Assembly: GCA_028033615.1 (NCBI GenBank)
Contig: JAOFDG010000018.1
Span: 1-32,869, forward strand
Source: Verrucomicrobiales bacterium
Lineage (GTDB): Bacteria; Verrucomicrobiota; Verrucomicrobiia; Verrucomicrobiales; DEV007
DNA: 32,869 nucleotides
Direction: 5' to 3'
Part shown: one piece after another, positions 15,823 to 22,287 of the stretch
Layout: every line of letters starts with the position of its first letter
Numbering within the stretch: the stretch's first letter is position 1
Notes under the pieces: model-generated
Databases searched by the model: none
The model's input: the letters and a program-made list of their open reading frames with translations, nothing else
What the model was told of the DNA's origin: nothing
Position numbers and translations under genes: made by a program

Positions 15823-15938
15823 CACGCAAAATTCAGAAAGAATAAAAAAGCAATCTGGCGTAAAAGTAGATGAAACTCCCACAAAATTTCTACAATTACG
15901 AACTCAGATTGCTACCAGTATTAGTAGCTATTTGCGTG
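15823..15938 (-). promoter_or_regulatory. Nested inverted-repeat leader region of the DUF1080 gene, possible attenuator
   Basis: Two inverted repeats are nested in this gap. The outer arms are CACGCAAA (15823-15830) and TTTGCGTG (15931-15938), perfect over 8 bp. The inner element is the long hairpin described separately (15849-15913). A further small hairpin, GCTAC/GTAGC (15911-15928), shares three bases with the long stem and would compete with it. All lie between the Sel1 gene stop and the DUF1080 start on the minus strand. The arrangement would suit an RNA leader with alternative folds; this is inference. Confidence 0.45.
15844..15913 (-). terminator. Long interrupted hairpin with U-run between Sel1 and DUF1080 genes
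   Basis: The stem is built from AGCAATCTG/CAGATTGCT (15849-15857 with 15905-15913), CGTAA/TTACG (15859-15863 with 15896-15900) and GTAGA/TCTAC (15866-15870 with 15889-15893). The inner two stems are separated by a symmetric AA/AA internal loop, and the apex is an 18-base loop. On the minus strand it is followed by six U residues (15849-15844). It starts 61 bases after the Sel1 stop, so it can act as that gene's terminator, but only 40 bases remain before the DUF1080 ATG. Confidence 0.65.
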
Positions 15939-15973
15939 CCAACCCAAGAACCTTTGTATAAATCTGTAATTTT

Positions 15974-16405
15974 TTAATCAGCAGCCGATTCCTCCATCTT
16001 TTTAAGAATGTATGGTGCATAAACATTTCCTTGCTCTGCAGATAGCTTAAGCCACTTAATGGCCTCTTCTTTATTTTCGTCTACTCCATTGCCTTCTTGA
16101 TATCGCTGACCAAGGAAAAGTTGTGCATCTGCATCTCCTGCTAAAGCCTTATTGAGCAACTCTTTGACTTCAGGTAATAGATCATCTTTAGATATTTCAT
16201 TATCTTCTCCGGCAACTGCGTCAGTCAGCCCTACTTCTGGCTCTAAAGATGGCTCAATATTTAATTTATAAGATGAATTAGAATTAGACGGAGCAGTATT
16301 GTCCTCTACTTGATTAGTTAGATTTTGAGCAACTTCCTCATTTTTTTTCTTTCCACAATTAGAAAGAAATAAAAGAAGCAAAGCTGTAAATATATAATTC
16401 CTCAT
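15974..16405 (-). CDS. Sel1-repeat lipoprotein
   Basis: A 143-residue protein with a lipoprotein signal (FTALLLLFLSNC, lipidated Cys17), followed by a Lys-rich patch and an Asn/Glu/Ser-rich linker to about residue 80. Residues 83-138 form one full and one partial Sel1-like repeat (AGDADAQLFLGQRYQEGNGV, EEAIKWLKLSAEQGNVYAPY). Sel1 repeats are helical pairs that mediate protein contacts. The protein is therefore probably a small membrane-attached adaptor; its partner is unknown. It lies 58 bases downstream of an iduronate-sulfatase-like gene on the same strand. Confidence 0.88.
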   Translation of the reverse strand: MRNYIFTALLLLFLSNCGKKKNEEVAQNLTNQVEDNTAPSNSNSSYKLNIEPSLEPEVGLTDAVAGEDNEISKDDLLPEVKELLNKALAGDADAQLFLGQRYQEGNGVDENKEEAIKWLKLSAEQGNVYAPYILKKMEESAAD

Positions 16406-16463
16406 AAATTAAAGCATCTCATCTAATGTATATTATAATCAAGAAACAAAATAAGCTATATAC

Positions 16464-17861
16464 CTACCTTGTAAGGTTGGGGACTTGTTTTTTTTCATTC
16501 AGAGGCAACCACTTGCGATGCTCTTCTATCACCGCTAAATTATTGGTCTCATTAGCTACATTAATCCACTCGTTAGGGTCTCTATCATGGTCATAAAGCT
16601 CTTCAGAACCATCAGAGTATCTTATGTAGCGCCACCTTTCACTTCTTACTGCATGATTAGCTTTCATATATGTCATTACCGCTGGGCTTTCCCAATTATT
16701 TTTACCCATTAATAATTCAGTAATACTCTTGTTGTCACATTTCTCCTTAATGGGTAAAGAGCAAACCTCAAGTAAGGTTGGGTAAAGTACAGTAAGATCA
16801 ATTGGCACTGAACATTCAGACCCAGGCTTAGTCACTCCTGGCACTACCATTATAAATGGTACATGAGTAGTTTTTTCCCATAACATAAATTTTTCAATGT
16901 GGTTTTTTTCTCCAAGGTGAAACCCATGATCCGACCATAAAACAATAATCGTTTCATCCTCAGGCAAACTACGCTCTATCTCATCAAGCAGCCTTCCAAC
17001 CTGAGCATCTGCAAATGCACAGCATGCTGCATACGACTTTATGAATCTATCATAAGATCCTGGAATCTTTGATTCCAATTTACTCATACCATCCCAAAAC
17101 CATTTAGTTCTTTTATGCAATTCATGAGCGCCAGAGGGCAAATCTTGGAGATCATCACTTTTTTTTAAAGGAAGCCCCACCTCTCCAACCATGGAGTGAT
17201 ATTTTTCAGGGGCATAAAATGGAGAGTGCGGTCTGTATATCCCACAAGCCAAAAATAACGGTTTATCATTGCCGTCCTTTTTTTCTTTAATCTTATCAAT
17301 ACAATAATTAATAGTTTGGAAATCAATCGAGTCCTCTTCATTATTGGGGAATACCCCCCAATCAGTTCGAATCGATCCATATTCTGGAGCTTTATTAAGT
17401 TTTTTCTTTGGGTGCTTCTGCTTCCTCATATGAAAAAAATCATGAAACGATAATTCATCATGGAAGGCTCCATTCATCTTATGATGAAATATTTTTCCTG
17501 CCCCATTTACTTGATACCCAGCATCTTTGAACTTCTGAAAAATAGTTTTCCTATCAGGTAGAGCTTTGCGCCAATCACTATTATTTCCATATACCCCTGT
17601 AGTGGAGGGGCGGAGTCCTGTTAAAACTGATACTCTTGAAGGATTACAAGCAGGTGACGGGCAATAAGCGCTTGTAAAAAGCATGCCCTTATTTGCAAGT
17701 CTTCTGATGTTGGGTGTCTTAATTGGAGACTTCTCATCGAGTAACGAAATCCAATCATTCATATCATCGATAGCTATAAAAATGACATTGGGTTTTCCAG
17801 TCGAACTGGCATTATGATGGATGAATAACAAAAACAAGATATGTAACCGAAAAAACTTCAT
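16464..17861 (-). CDS. Exported sulfatase, iduronate-2-sulfatase-like
   Basis: A 465-residue protein with a signal peptide (about 1-20, FLLFIHHNASS). Metal-binding IDDMNDW (31-37) and the signature CNPSRVSVLTGLRPSTTGVY (72-91, Cys72 to formylglycine) are intact. GIYRPHSPFYAPEKY, WSDHGFHLGEKNH, TTHVPFIMVVPG and the C-terminal HAVRSERWRYIRYSDGSEEL follow in the normal order. It is a close relative in design of the products of 11097-12512 and 29729-31165, so the three probably arose by family expansion for different sulfated sugars. It is transcribed away from the secreted repeat protein starting at 17944. Substrate unknown. Confidence 0.93.
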   Translation of the reverse strand: MKFFRLHILFLLFIHHNASSTGKPNVIFIAIDDMNDWISLLDEKSPIKTPNIRRLANKGMLFTSAYCPSPACNPSRVSVLTGLRPSTTGVYGNNSDWRKALPDRKTIFQKFKDAGYQVNGAGKIFHHKMNGAFHDELSFHDFFHMRKQKHPKKKLNKAPEYGSIRTDWGVFPNNEEDSIDFQTINYCIDKIKEKKDGNDKPLFLACGIYRPHSPFYAPEKYHSMVGEVGLPLKKSDDLQDLPSGAHELHKRTKWFWDGMSKLESKIPGSYDRFIKSYAACCAFADAQVGRLLDEIERSLPEDETIIVLWSDHGFHLGEKNHIEKFMLWEKTTHVPFIMVVPGVTKPGSECSVPIDLTVLYPTLLEVCSLPIKEKCDNKSITELLMGKNNWESPAVMTYMKANHAVRSERWRYIRYSDGSEELYDHDRDPNEWINVANETNNLAVIEEHRKWLPLNEKKQVPNLTR

Positions 17862-17943
17862 ATTGAGATGTAATATCTTTATGAACTATGACATTAGTGA
17901 ATATCAATCTATTTCATTCTTGAAAACTCAATAATCATTAACC

Positions 17944-18366
17944 ATGAAAAAAATAACTTCATTATTTCTCACTCTCCTTCTGGCTATCGCCATTACTCCA
18001 TCGAATGCCGATCATCATGAAAGGAGTGTTGAACAAGAAATCCAAGCAGCTCTAAAGGCCGGTAAGATAACGGAAAAGGAAGCCAAGGAAAAACTTGCGT
18101 ACCTAGAGAGAAGAAAAGCTGAAGCCAAAAAGATCGCAGAGACACAGAAAAAAACTAATAATACAACTAGCAAAAAAAAGACTAACCAAGCTACTGCAAA
18201 GAAAAAGGCAGCACAAGAAGCTGCTAGAAAAAAGGCCGCCGCTAAGAAAAAAACAGAATCAAAAAAAGCTCCTGCCAAGAAAAAGGCAGCACAAGAAGCT
18301 GCTAGAAAAAAAGCCGCTGCTAAGAAAAAAACAGAATCAAAAAAAGCTCCTGCCAAGAAAAAATAA
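17944..18366 (+). CDS. Secreted lysine/alanine-rich tandem-repeat protein
   Basis: A 140-residue protein with a signal peptide (about 1-22, LFLTLLLAIAITPSNA). Residues 25-65 form a predicted helix containing KAGKITEKEAKEKL. From residue 66 on it is extremely basic, ending in two near-identical 26-residue repeats (85-110 and 111-136: AKKKAAQEAARKKAAAKKKT followed by ESKKAP) and the beginning of a third. The tail resembles histone H1 or KTx-type bacterial DNA-binding tails, but the signal peptide points to the cell envelope or outside, where a polycation could bind acidic polysaccharide, lipopolysaccharide or extracellular DNA. That is inference. A strong terminator follows 35 bases after the stop. 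Confidence 0.8.
   Translation: MKKITSLFLTLLLAIAITPSNADHHERSVEQEIQAALKAGKITEKEAKEKLAYLERRKAEAKKIAETQKKTNNTTSKKKTNQATAKKKAAQEAARKKAAAKKKTESKKAPAKKKAAQEAARKKAAAKKKTESKKAPAKKK
18196..18363 (+). repeat. 78-bp coding tandem repeat (2.15 copies)
   Basis: Copies run 18196-18273 and 18274-18351, with a 12-base start of a third copy at 18352-18363. They differ only at a few synonymous positions (for example GGCCGCCGCT versus AGCCGCTGCT), which points to a recent in-frame duplication. The repeat encodes the 26-residue Lys/Ala unit of the secreted protein and could change copy number by slippage or recombination. Confidence 0.9.
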
Positions 18367-18400
18367 AAACCGCCGGTATATAACCTTATTTTAACAAATT

Positions 18401-18430
18401 AAAGGCACTGAATTTTCAGTGCCTTTTTTT
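18401..18430 (+). terminator. Rho-independent terminator
   Basis: AAAGGCACTGA (18401-18411) and TCAGTGCCTTT (18416-18426) form a perfect 11-bp stem with a 4-base loop, followed by a T-run to 18430. It ends the transcript of the secreted repeat protein and precedes the next gene by 44 bases. Confidence 0.93.
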
Positions 18431-18474
18431 ATTATTTTATCGTATCTATAAGCAAATAATTATTAATCTTAGAA

Positions 18475-20049
18475 ATGTCAAAATTACCCTGCTGCTTTCT
18501 TGTAATCCTGATCACTTTATCGTTGCCTCTAAAAGGTGAGAATGCGCTCAAAATTGGAAAGCAAAAACAATTACTGTTTGATAACTATATAATTGAAGAG
18601 ACCCAAAACTTGACTCTTGAAGTTGGCCAAGCAACGAAACATGGAGTCGTAATGGAACCTACACTTCCAACAGATTTTCAAACTGGAAAGGTCCACGATG
18701 GACCGGATGGAGGTGCCGGCTATGAATTCGGAGAGTCCTGTTTTTGCTGGTTTTTTTCACCCCATTGGGATGAAGACAGAAAGAAATTTCGTCTTTGGTA
18801 CATGTCAAGCAAGCGCCCCGGAAGTGGCATTGCATACGCCGAGTCAATTGATGGTATAAAGTGGACAAAACCTATTATTTCCAAAAACGGCAAAAGTAAT
18901 TTAATCAATTGGAAAGAGCGTTTACCTATTCTCAGGCAAAATAAAAAAAGAGATCTATTGGATCTTGGCGTGGATGGGATCACGGTCACAATCGATCCGA
19001 GCCTACCATTTGGCCACAAGGAGAAATACAAAATTGCTTTCTATCCTAATATGGGAGGACAAGATGGACGGACAAGACTTGGGTATTCATCTGATGGAAT
19101 AAATTGGAGCTTTTACAATGAAGGATATCCCGTTACAGGCCGTGCCGCGGACACAAATAATCAAATTCATTGGAATCCAATTACCAAAAAATATCTTCTA
19201 CACTGCAGACAAGATTTTGCTGCTGGTGGAGGGGTAGGCGAATTACGAGGTGTAAGAATAATGGAGCACACAAAAGAAAATGATTTAATGAACCACCCTA
19301 AAGCATGGAAAACCCTGAAAACTTTTACTCTTGAAGATCCAGATAAAAGTGTAATAGATGGAACAAATATACCAGTTTACCAAATTCATACTTTTCCGAT
19401 GTGGTACTATGAAGGCATTTGGTTTGCCTTAACTGATATTTTAGCGGCTACAAATCGTCCCGTTCCAGAGGGCGAACAAGATTTCCATACAAGACATGAA
19501 AATGGGGTATGGGAATTCTACATGTCTCCATCTAGGGATGCCGTGAATTATGACTTCTCGCTAGCGGCATACCCAAGAAAACCACTAATTCCTCGAGGAG
19601 GAGATGGCGCATTTGATAAAGACTGCGCTAGACCTCCATCAAATATAATCACAAAAAATAACGAGCACTGGATCTATTACTTGGCGACGAATGAACGGTG
19701 GGGAGCAAGAAAATGGGATGCCCGGTTAGCATTAGCTAAACTAAGACTAGATGGATTCTTTTTTCTTAAGGCAAAAAATGAAGAAGGAACCATAATCACA
19801 AAACCCTTTGTTTTTGATGGAGAGTCTCTCGAAGTAAATACCAGTTCATTAAATGGATACATTAAAATAGAAATGCTTGATCAAGATGGAAATACAATAG
19901 CATCAAGTAAAACTTATCGAGGATATGACAACATTAGACTTAATCCAGAATGGAATGAACGAAACAGCTTAAAACAATTCAAAGGAGAAAACATTCGCCT
20001 TAAATTTATTTTAATGAATTCAAAAATATTTTCATTTAAGGTGAATTGA
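18475..20049 (+). CDS. Exported glycoside hydrolase-like beta-propeller protein
   Basis: A 524-residue protein with a signal peptide (about 1-22). Residues 30-420 carry the repeated pattern of five-bladed propeller glycosidases (GH32/43/62-like superfamily): KFRLWYM (104-110), IAYAESIDGIKWTKP (119-133), TRLGYSSDGINW (about 198-209), WEFYMSPSRDAVNY, and RLALAKLRLDGF. The C-terminal 100 residues form a beta domain (TKPFVFDGESLEVN, IKIEMLDQDGNTIASS, ENIRLKFILMNSKIFSFKV). That tail is very common in exported proteins of Planctomycetota and Verrucomicrobiota. Enzyme activity is not proven by sequence and no EC number is offered. It sits between two terminators, so it is probably transcribed alone. 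Confidence 0.75.
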   Translation: MSKLPCCFLVILITLSLPLKGENALKIGKQKQLLFDNYIIEETQNLTLEVGQATKHGVVMEPTLPTDFQTGKVHDGPDGGAGYEFGESCFCWFFSPHWDEDRKKFRLWYMSSKRPGSGIAYAESIDGIKWTKPIISKNGKSNLINWKERLPILRQNKKRDLLDLGVDGITVTIDPSLPFGHKEKYKIAFYPNMGGQDGRTRLGYSSDGINWSFYNEGYPVTGRAADTNNQIHWNPITKKYLLHCRQDFAAGGGVGELRGVRIMEHTKENDLMNHPKAWKTLKTFTLEDPDKSVIDGTNIPVYQIHTFPMWYYEGIWFALTDILAATNRPVPEGEQDFHTRHENGVWEFYMSPSRDAVNYDFSLAAYPRKPLIPRGGDGAFDKDCARPPSNIITKNNEHWIYYLATNERWGARKWDARLALAKLRLDGFFFLKAKNEEGTIITKPFVFDGESLEVNTSSLNGYIKIEMLDQDGNTIASSKTYRGYDNIRLNPEWNERNSLKQFKGENIRLKFILMNSKIFSFKVN

Positions 20050-20102
20050 AGGGAAACTAACAAATTAATTCCAAGTAAAACGTTCGTTATACCAATTGAA
20101 AC

Positions 20103-20136
20103 AAAAAAAGGGCGAGGGATATTTCCTCGCCCTTTT
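20103..20136. terminator. Bidirectional rho-independent terminator between convergent genes
   Basis: AAAAGGGCGAGG (20106-20117) and CCTCGCCCTTTT (20125-20136) form a 12-bp stem with a 7-base loop. It is preceded by an A-run (20103-20109) and ends in four T residues. It lies between the convergent genes ending at 20049 and 20167. The longer U-run is on the minus strand, so it probably works best for the minus-strand gene while also stopping the plus-strand one. Confidence 0.92.
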
Positions 20137-20166
20137 GAAATAATTTATAATCTGTTTTTTGGGAGA

Positions 20167-20988
20167 TTATTTTTTAAGCTCAATTGAACTTAAATCTTCT
20201 AAGTATTCAAGGTACTCGGTTTCTGTTTCTCCTCCATCTTGATGTATCGCATTCCAGCCTTCAAGGTACTTTACCCAAGTCCCCTCACCATGCTTAGCTT
20301 CATAAATTTTTCCTAAACTTCCCCACTCACGAAACTTACCAAACTCTTCCCAAGTGTTAAAGCCAATCCAACGCCCAAAAGCCATATAATCCCCCCCTGA
20401 ATCAAAACGCATCACTTGCCCTTGAAACTTTAACCCACTAGCCGCAAGCGCTTCAGACATCTTTGTTTCATGTATCGTCTTTTTTTGATACATACCAGGC
20501 TTCATCTTCCATTTATAAAGAGCACCGTATCTTGCTTGTTCACCTTCGCCTAGGTTATTGTACTTAGTTCCTGGAATAGTGAGCCAAACTTCTGCTGGTG
20601 CATTAGCGTTTTTTTGTAGAGGGGTAATATTCTCAAGCCAGTATGCGCTTTCCTCATTGTCACGAGGAATATTGACAGTATTACTTGTATTTTTCTTATC
20701 AAGATCTGCCCACGAAGACACTCCAAAGAGTCTCGCATATTGACCCGTCCTAGGCCCTGTTAACACCTTATAAGTAAACCATAAATCTGAACCTTCAGAA
20801 CGGTTATACTTTTGAGTTTTCTCTGCAACTGCATCCTCAAATTCCTTTGCTTTTTCCACTTCAACTTCAATATGTCGTACCACATAGATTGAAGGTTCTT
20901 TTTTGTTTTCTGTTTTCACATGGTCATCAGCAAGGCCAATGTTTGTTAATCCACTCAGTATAGCTGTTAGAACAATTAAATTTTTCAT
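20167..20988 (-). CDS. Exported protein with two ferredoxin-like (NIPSNAP/ABM-like) halves
   Basis: A 273-residue protein with a signal peptide (residues 1-20, ending GLADD). Two segments look alike: residues 33-110 (YVVRHIEVEVEKAKEFEDAV, then LTGPRTGQYARLFGVSSWAD) and about 160-235 (ALYKWKMKPGMYQKKTIHET, then DSGGDYMAFGRWIGFNTWEE). Each shows strand-helix-strand-strand order as in dimeric alpha/beta barrel or NIPSNAP domains, suggesting an internal duplication that makes a pseudodimer. I did not recognise a named family. The gene stands alone, with a terminator after it and a three-copy 12-bp repeat just before its start. Confidence 0.65.
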   Translation of the reverse strand: MKNLIVLTAILSGLTNIGLADDHVKTENKKEPSIYVVRHIEVEVEKAKEFEDAVAEKTQKYNRSEGSDLWFTYKVLTGPRTGQYARLFGVSSWADLDKKNTSNTVNIPRDNEESAYWLENITPLQKNANAPAEVWLTIPGTKYNNLGEGEQARYGALYKWKMKPGMYQKKTIHETKMSEALAASGLKFQGQVMRFDSGGDYMAFGRWIGFNTWEEFGKFREWGSLGKIYEAKHGEGTWVKYLEGWNAIHQDGGETETEYLEYLEDLSSIELKK

Positions 20989-20995
20989 CAGTTGG

Positions 20996-21031
20996 TTTAA
21001 TCTTTAGTTTAATCTTTAGTTTAATCTTTAA
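20996..21031. repeat. Three 12-bp direct repeats in the leader of the 20167-20988 gene
   Basis: TTTAATCTTTAG occurs three times head to tail (20996-21007, 21008-21019, 21020-21031; the last copy ends in A). The block is bounded by GGTTTAA and TTAAACC, which are inverted copies of each other. It begins 8 bases upstream of the minus-strand start codon and so lies in the leader or core promoter. Confidence 0.85.
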
Positions 21032-21067
21032 ACCATGTTGATAACAAAACCACAATTACTATCAATA

Positions 21068-21088
21068 ACATAAACGTGAAATTTATGT
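21068..21088. repeat. AT-rich inverted repeat in the 20989-21105 gap
   Basis: ACATAAA (21068-21074) and TTTATGT (21082-21088) are perfect inverted copies around a 7-base spacer. No U-run follows on either strand, so a terminator is unlikely. It could be a weak operator for the gene starting at 20988 or a chance AT-rich pairing. Confidence 0.3.
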
Positions 21089-21105
21089 AATAATTTCAGA
21101 ACCTA

Positions 21106-21489
21106 TTAACCTTCAGGGAAAGGCATGACATTAATTCTACCGTCATCACTTAATATAATTTTATCTTTCGTGCTCATATTAGGAGTGAAATAAGAAATAC
21201 CACTTTTCTTGTAATTAACTTTGTTGAGGACACCTTCAAAACTTCCTCCGTCTTCACTTTTGCTATAAAATCGCAATCTCTTGGACTCACCATTAGTGAT
21301 TTCATCAAAATAAAAATTCTCACCTCCTGCGCTAATTTTCACATTAGTCCAGATATTGGATCCTTGATTAATTATTACTAAGTTGTTTCTAAGAGATAAG
21401 TTATATTTATAAAAAACTAGCGCTATAATCACAAGAAGCAGAACAGAAAAAAACTTCAATGAAGATGAAGCAATTGATTTATTTTTCAT
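21106..21489 (-). CDS. Small membrane-anchored protein, unknown function
   Basis: About 127 residues from the ATG at 21489; an in-frame TTG at 21495 would add two residues but directly abuts the upstream stop. A single transmembrane segment (SLKFFSVLLLVIIALVFYKY) is followed by a short beta-rich domain: NNLVIINQGSNIWTNVKIS, GENFYFDEITNGESKRLRFY, SFEGVLNKVNYK. The pattern of a strand pair carrying a soft 'NxGxxxWxNVxIS' motif suggests a small immunoglobulin-like or periplasmic sensor domain, but no family was recognised. It starts 6 bases after the DUF6174 gene, so the two are almost certainly co-expressed. Confidence 0.7.
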   Translation of the reverse strand: MKNKSIASSSLKFFSVLLLVIIALVFYKYNLSLRNNLVIINQGSNIWTNVKISAGGENFYFDEITNGESKRLRFYSKSEDGGSFEGVLNKVNYKKSGISYFTPNMSTKDKIILSDDGRINVMPFPEG

Positions 21490-21495
21490 AACCAA

Positions 21496-22155
21496 TTATT
21501 TAGGTGTTACCCGAATTATTCTCCAATTCTGCTCCTCATCTGCCAACATTCTTTCGAAGTCTATATAAACTGACTTCGTATAACCAAGTTCTTTGTCATA
21601 AATAACGTCAATCTGGTCGGCTCGATTATCAATGTAATACCGTAAATGATTAAACCACTCATCAACTGTTCTTTGCTGTGGTGGTTCAAACCAGTTAGAG
21701 TCAATAGCTTCTGCACTAATCACTTTATTATTTTGAACTGTAACTAACCCATGCCAGAAGAACCAGGAAACCCCCCAATTTATCTCCATCACATAATCAT
21801 TTAAGTTAGCATCAGACCATATTTGTTTATGTTTAATAAAGTCATCTAGATATGGAACAACCATTTCTCCCTTTCTTGCTCTGAAATATCGTGCCTTCAA
21901 AGGGAATCGCATAGGCACCCTGACAATATTATTTTCTTTAAAAGAATCCAGATCTTCCCAATTATTTAAATCGTTGGAAGACTGGAGAACCCATGAATCA
22001 GAACCAGTTAAATCACCCTCCAATGAGATTGAATATTCTCCTATTAATCGACTATAATTAACATTCAATTGAATCTCCTGATTTGCTCTTAATAAGGAAT
22101 ACTCATTATTAAAAAACACTAAAAGAAAAAAAATCAGGATAGTATTAATATTCAT
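21496..22155 (-). CDS. Exported DUF6174-domain protein
   Basis: A 219-residue protein with a signal peptide (about 1-24). Residues 25-95 form a small beta domain with SWVLQSSNDLNNWEDL (54-69), a motif common in exported verrucomicrobial proteins. Residues 105-218 match DUF6174: HKQIWSDANLNDYVMEINW, HGLVTVQNNKVISAEA, TVDEWFNHL, IDVIYDKELGYTKSVYID and ADEEQNWRI. The function of DUF6174 is unknown; it is usually exported or a lipoprotein. The usual paired Cys residues of the domain's CxCxC-like segment are replaced here by Trp/Phe (GVSWFFWHG). It is the first gene of a two-gene unit with the small membrane protein. Confidence 0.8.
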   Translation of the reverse strand: MNINTILIFFLLVFFNNEYSLLRANQEIQLNVNYSRLIGEYSISLEGDLTGSDSWVLQSSNDLNNWEDLDSFKENNIVRVPMRFPLKARYFRARKGEMVVPYLDDFIKHKQIWSDANLNDYVMEINWGVSWFFWHGLVTVQNNKVISAEAIDSNWFEPPQQRTVDEWFNHLRYYIDNRADQIDVIYDKELGYTKSVYIDFERMLADEEQNWRIIRVTPK

Positions 22156-22219
22156 ATCTTCTTTTAATATTAATTAAAGTTACAAGGTTTTATAAAACTT
22201 ACCATTCTTTGAACTATAC

Positions 22220-22278
22220 CCCATAAGGGAACAAGTATACTCAACTATAAGTTAGACTACTGAACCCTTTTAGGGGTT
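22220..22278. promoter_or_regulatory. Two similar G/C-clamped inverted repeats before the hybrid regulator gene
   Basis: CCC-ATAA-GGG (22220-22229) and AACCC-TTTTAG-GGGTT (22263-22278) are two AT-centred inverted repeats with CCC/GGG ends, about 45 bases apart, in the divergent gap between the DUF6174 and regulator genes. The second overlaps the only AGGGG sequence that could serve as a ribosome binding site for the GTG start at 22288. Autoregulation is plausible but inferred. Confidence 0.35.
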
Positions 22279-22287
22279 AATTAAAGT

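Noticed and set aside
15823-15938. The nested palindromic region resembled an integron attC recombination site.
   Set aside because: The ends do not carry the required RYYYAAC and GTTRRRY core sites on either strand, there is no integrase or cassette array, and the U-run fits a terminator or attenuator better.
18015-18356. A 113-codon open frame on the minus strand opposite the lysine-rich gene.
   Set aside because: It is the antisense of the Lys/Ala repeats (giving Phe/Ala repeats), while the plus-strand frame has a signal peptide and is followed by a strong terminator.
20996-21031. Three direct repeats could be the start of a CRISPR array.
   Set aside because: The units are only 12 bp, contiguous without spacers, and no cas genes are present.
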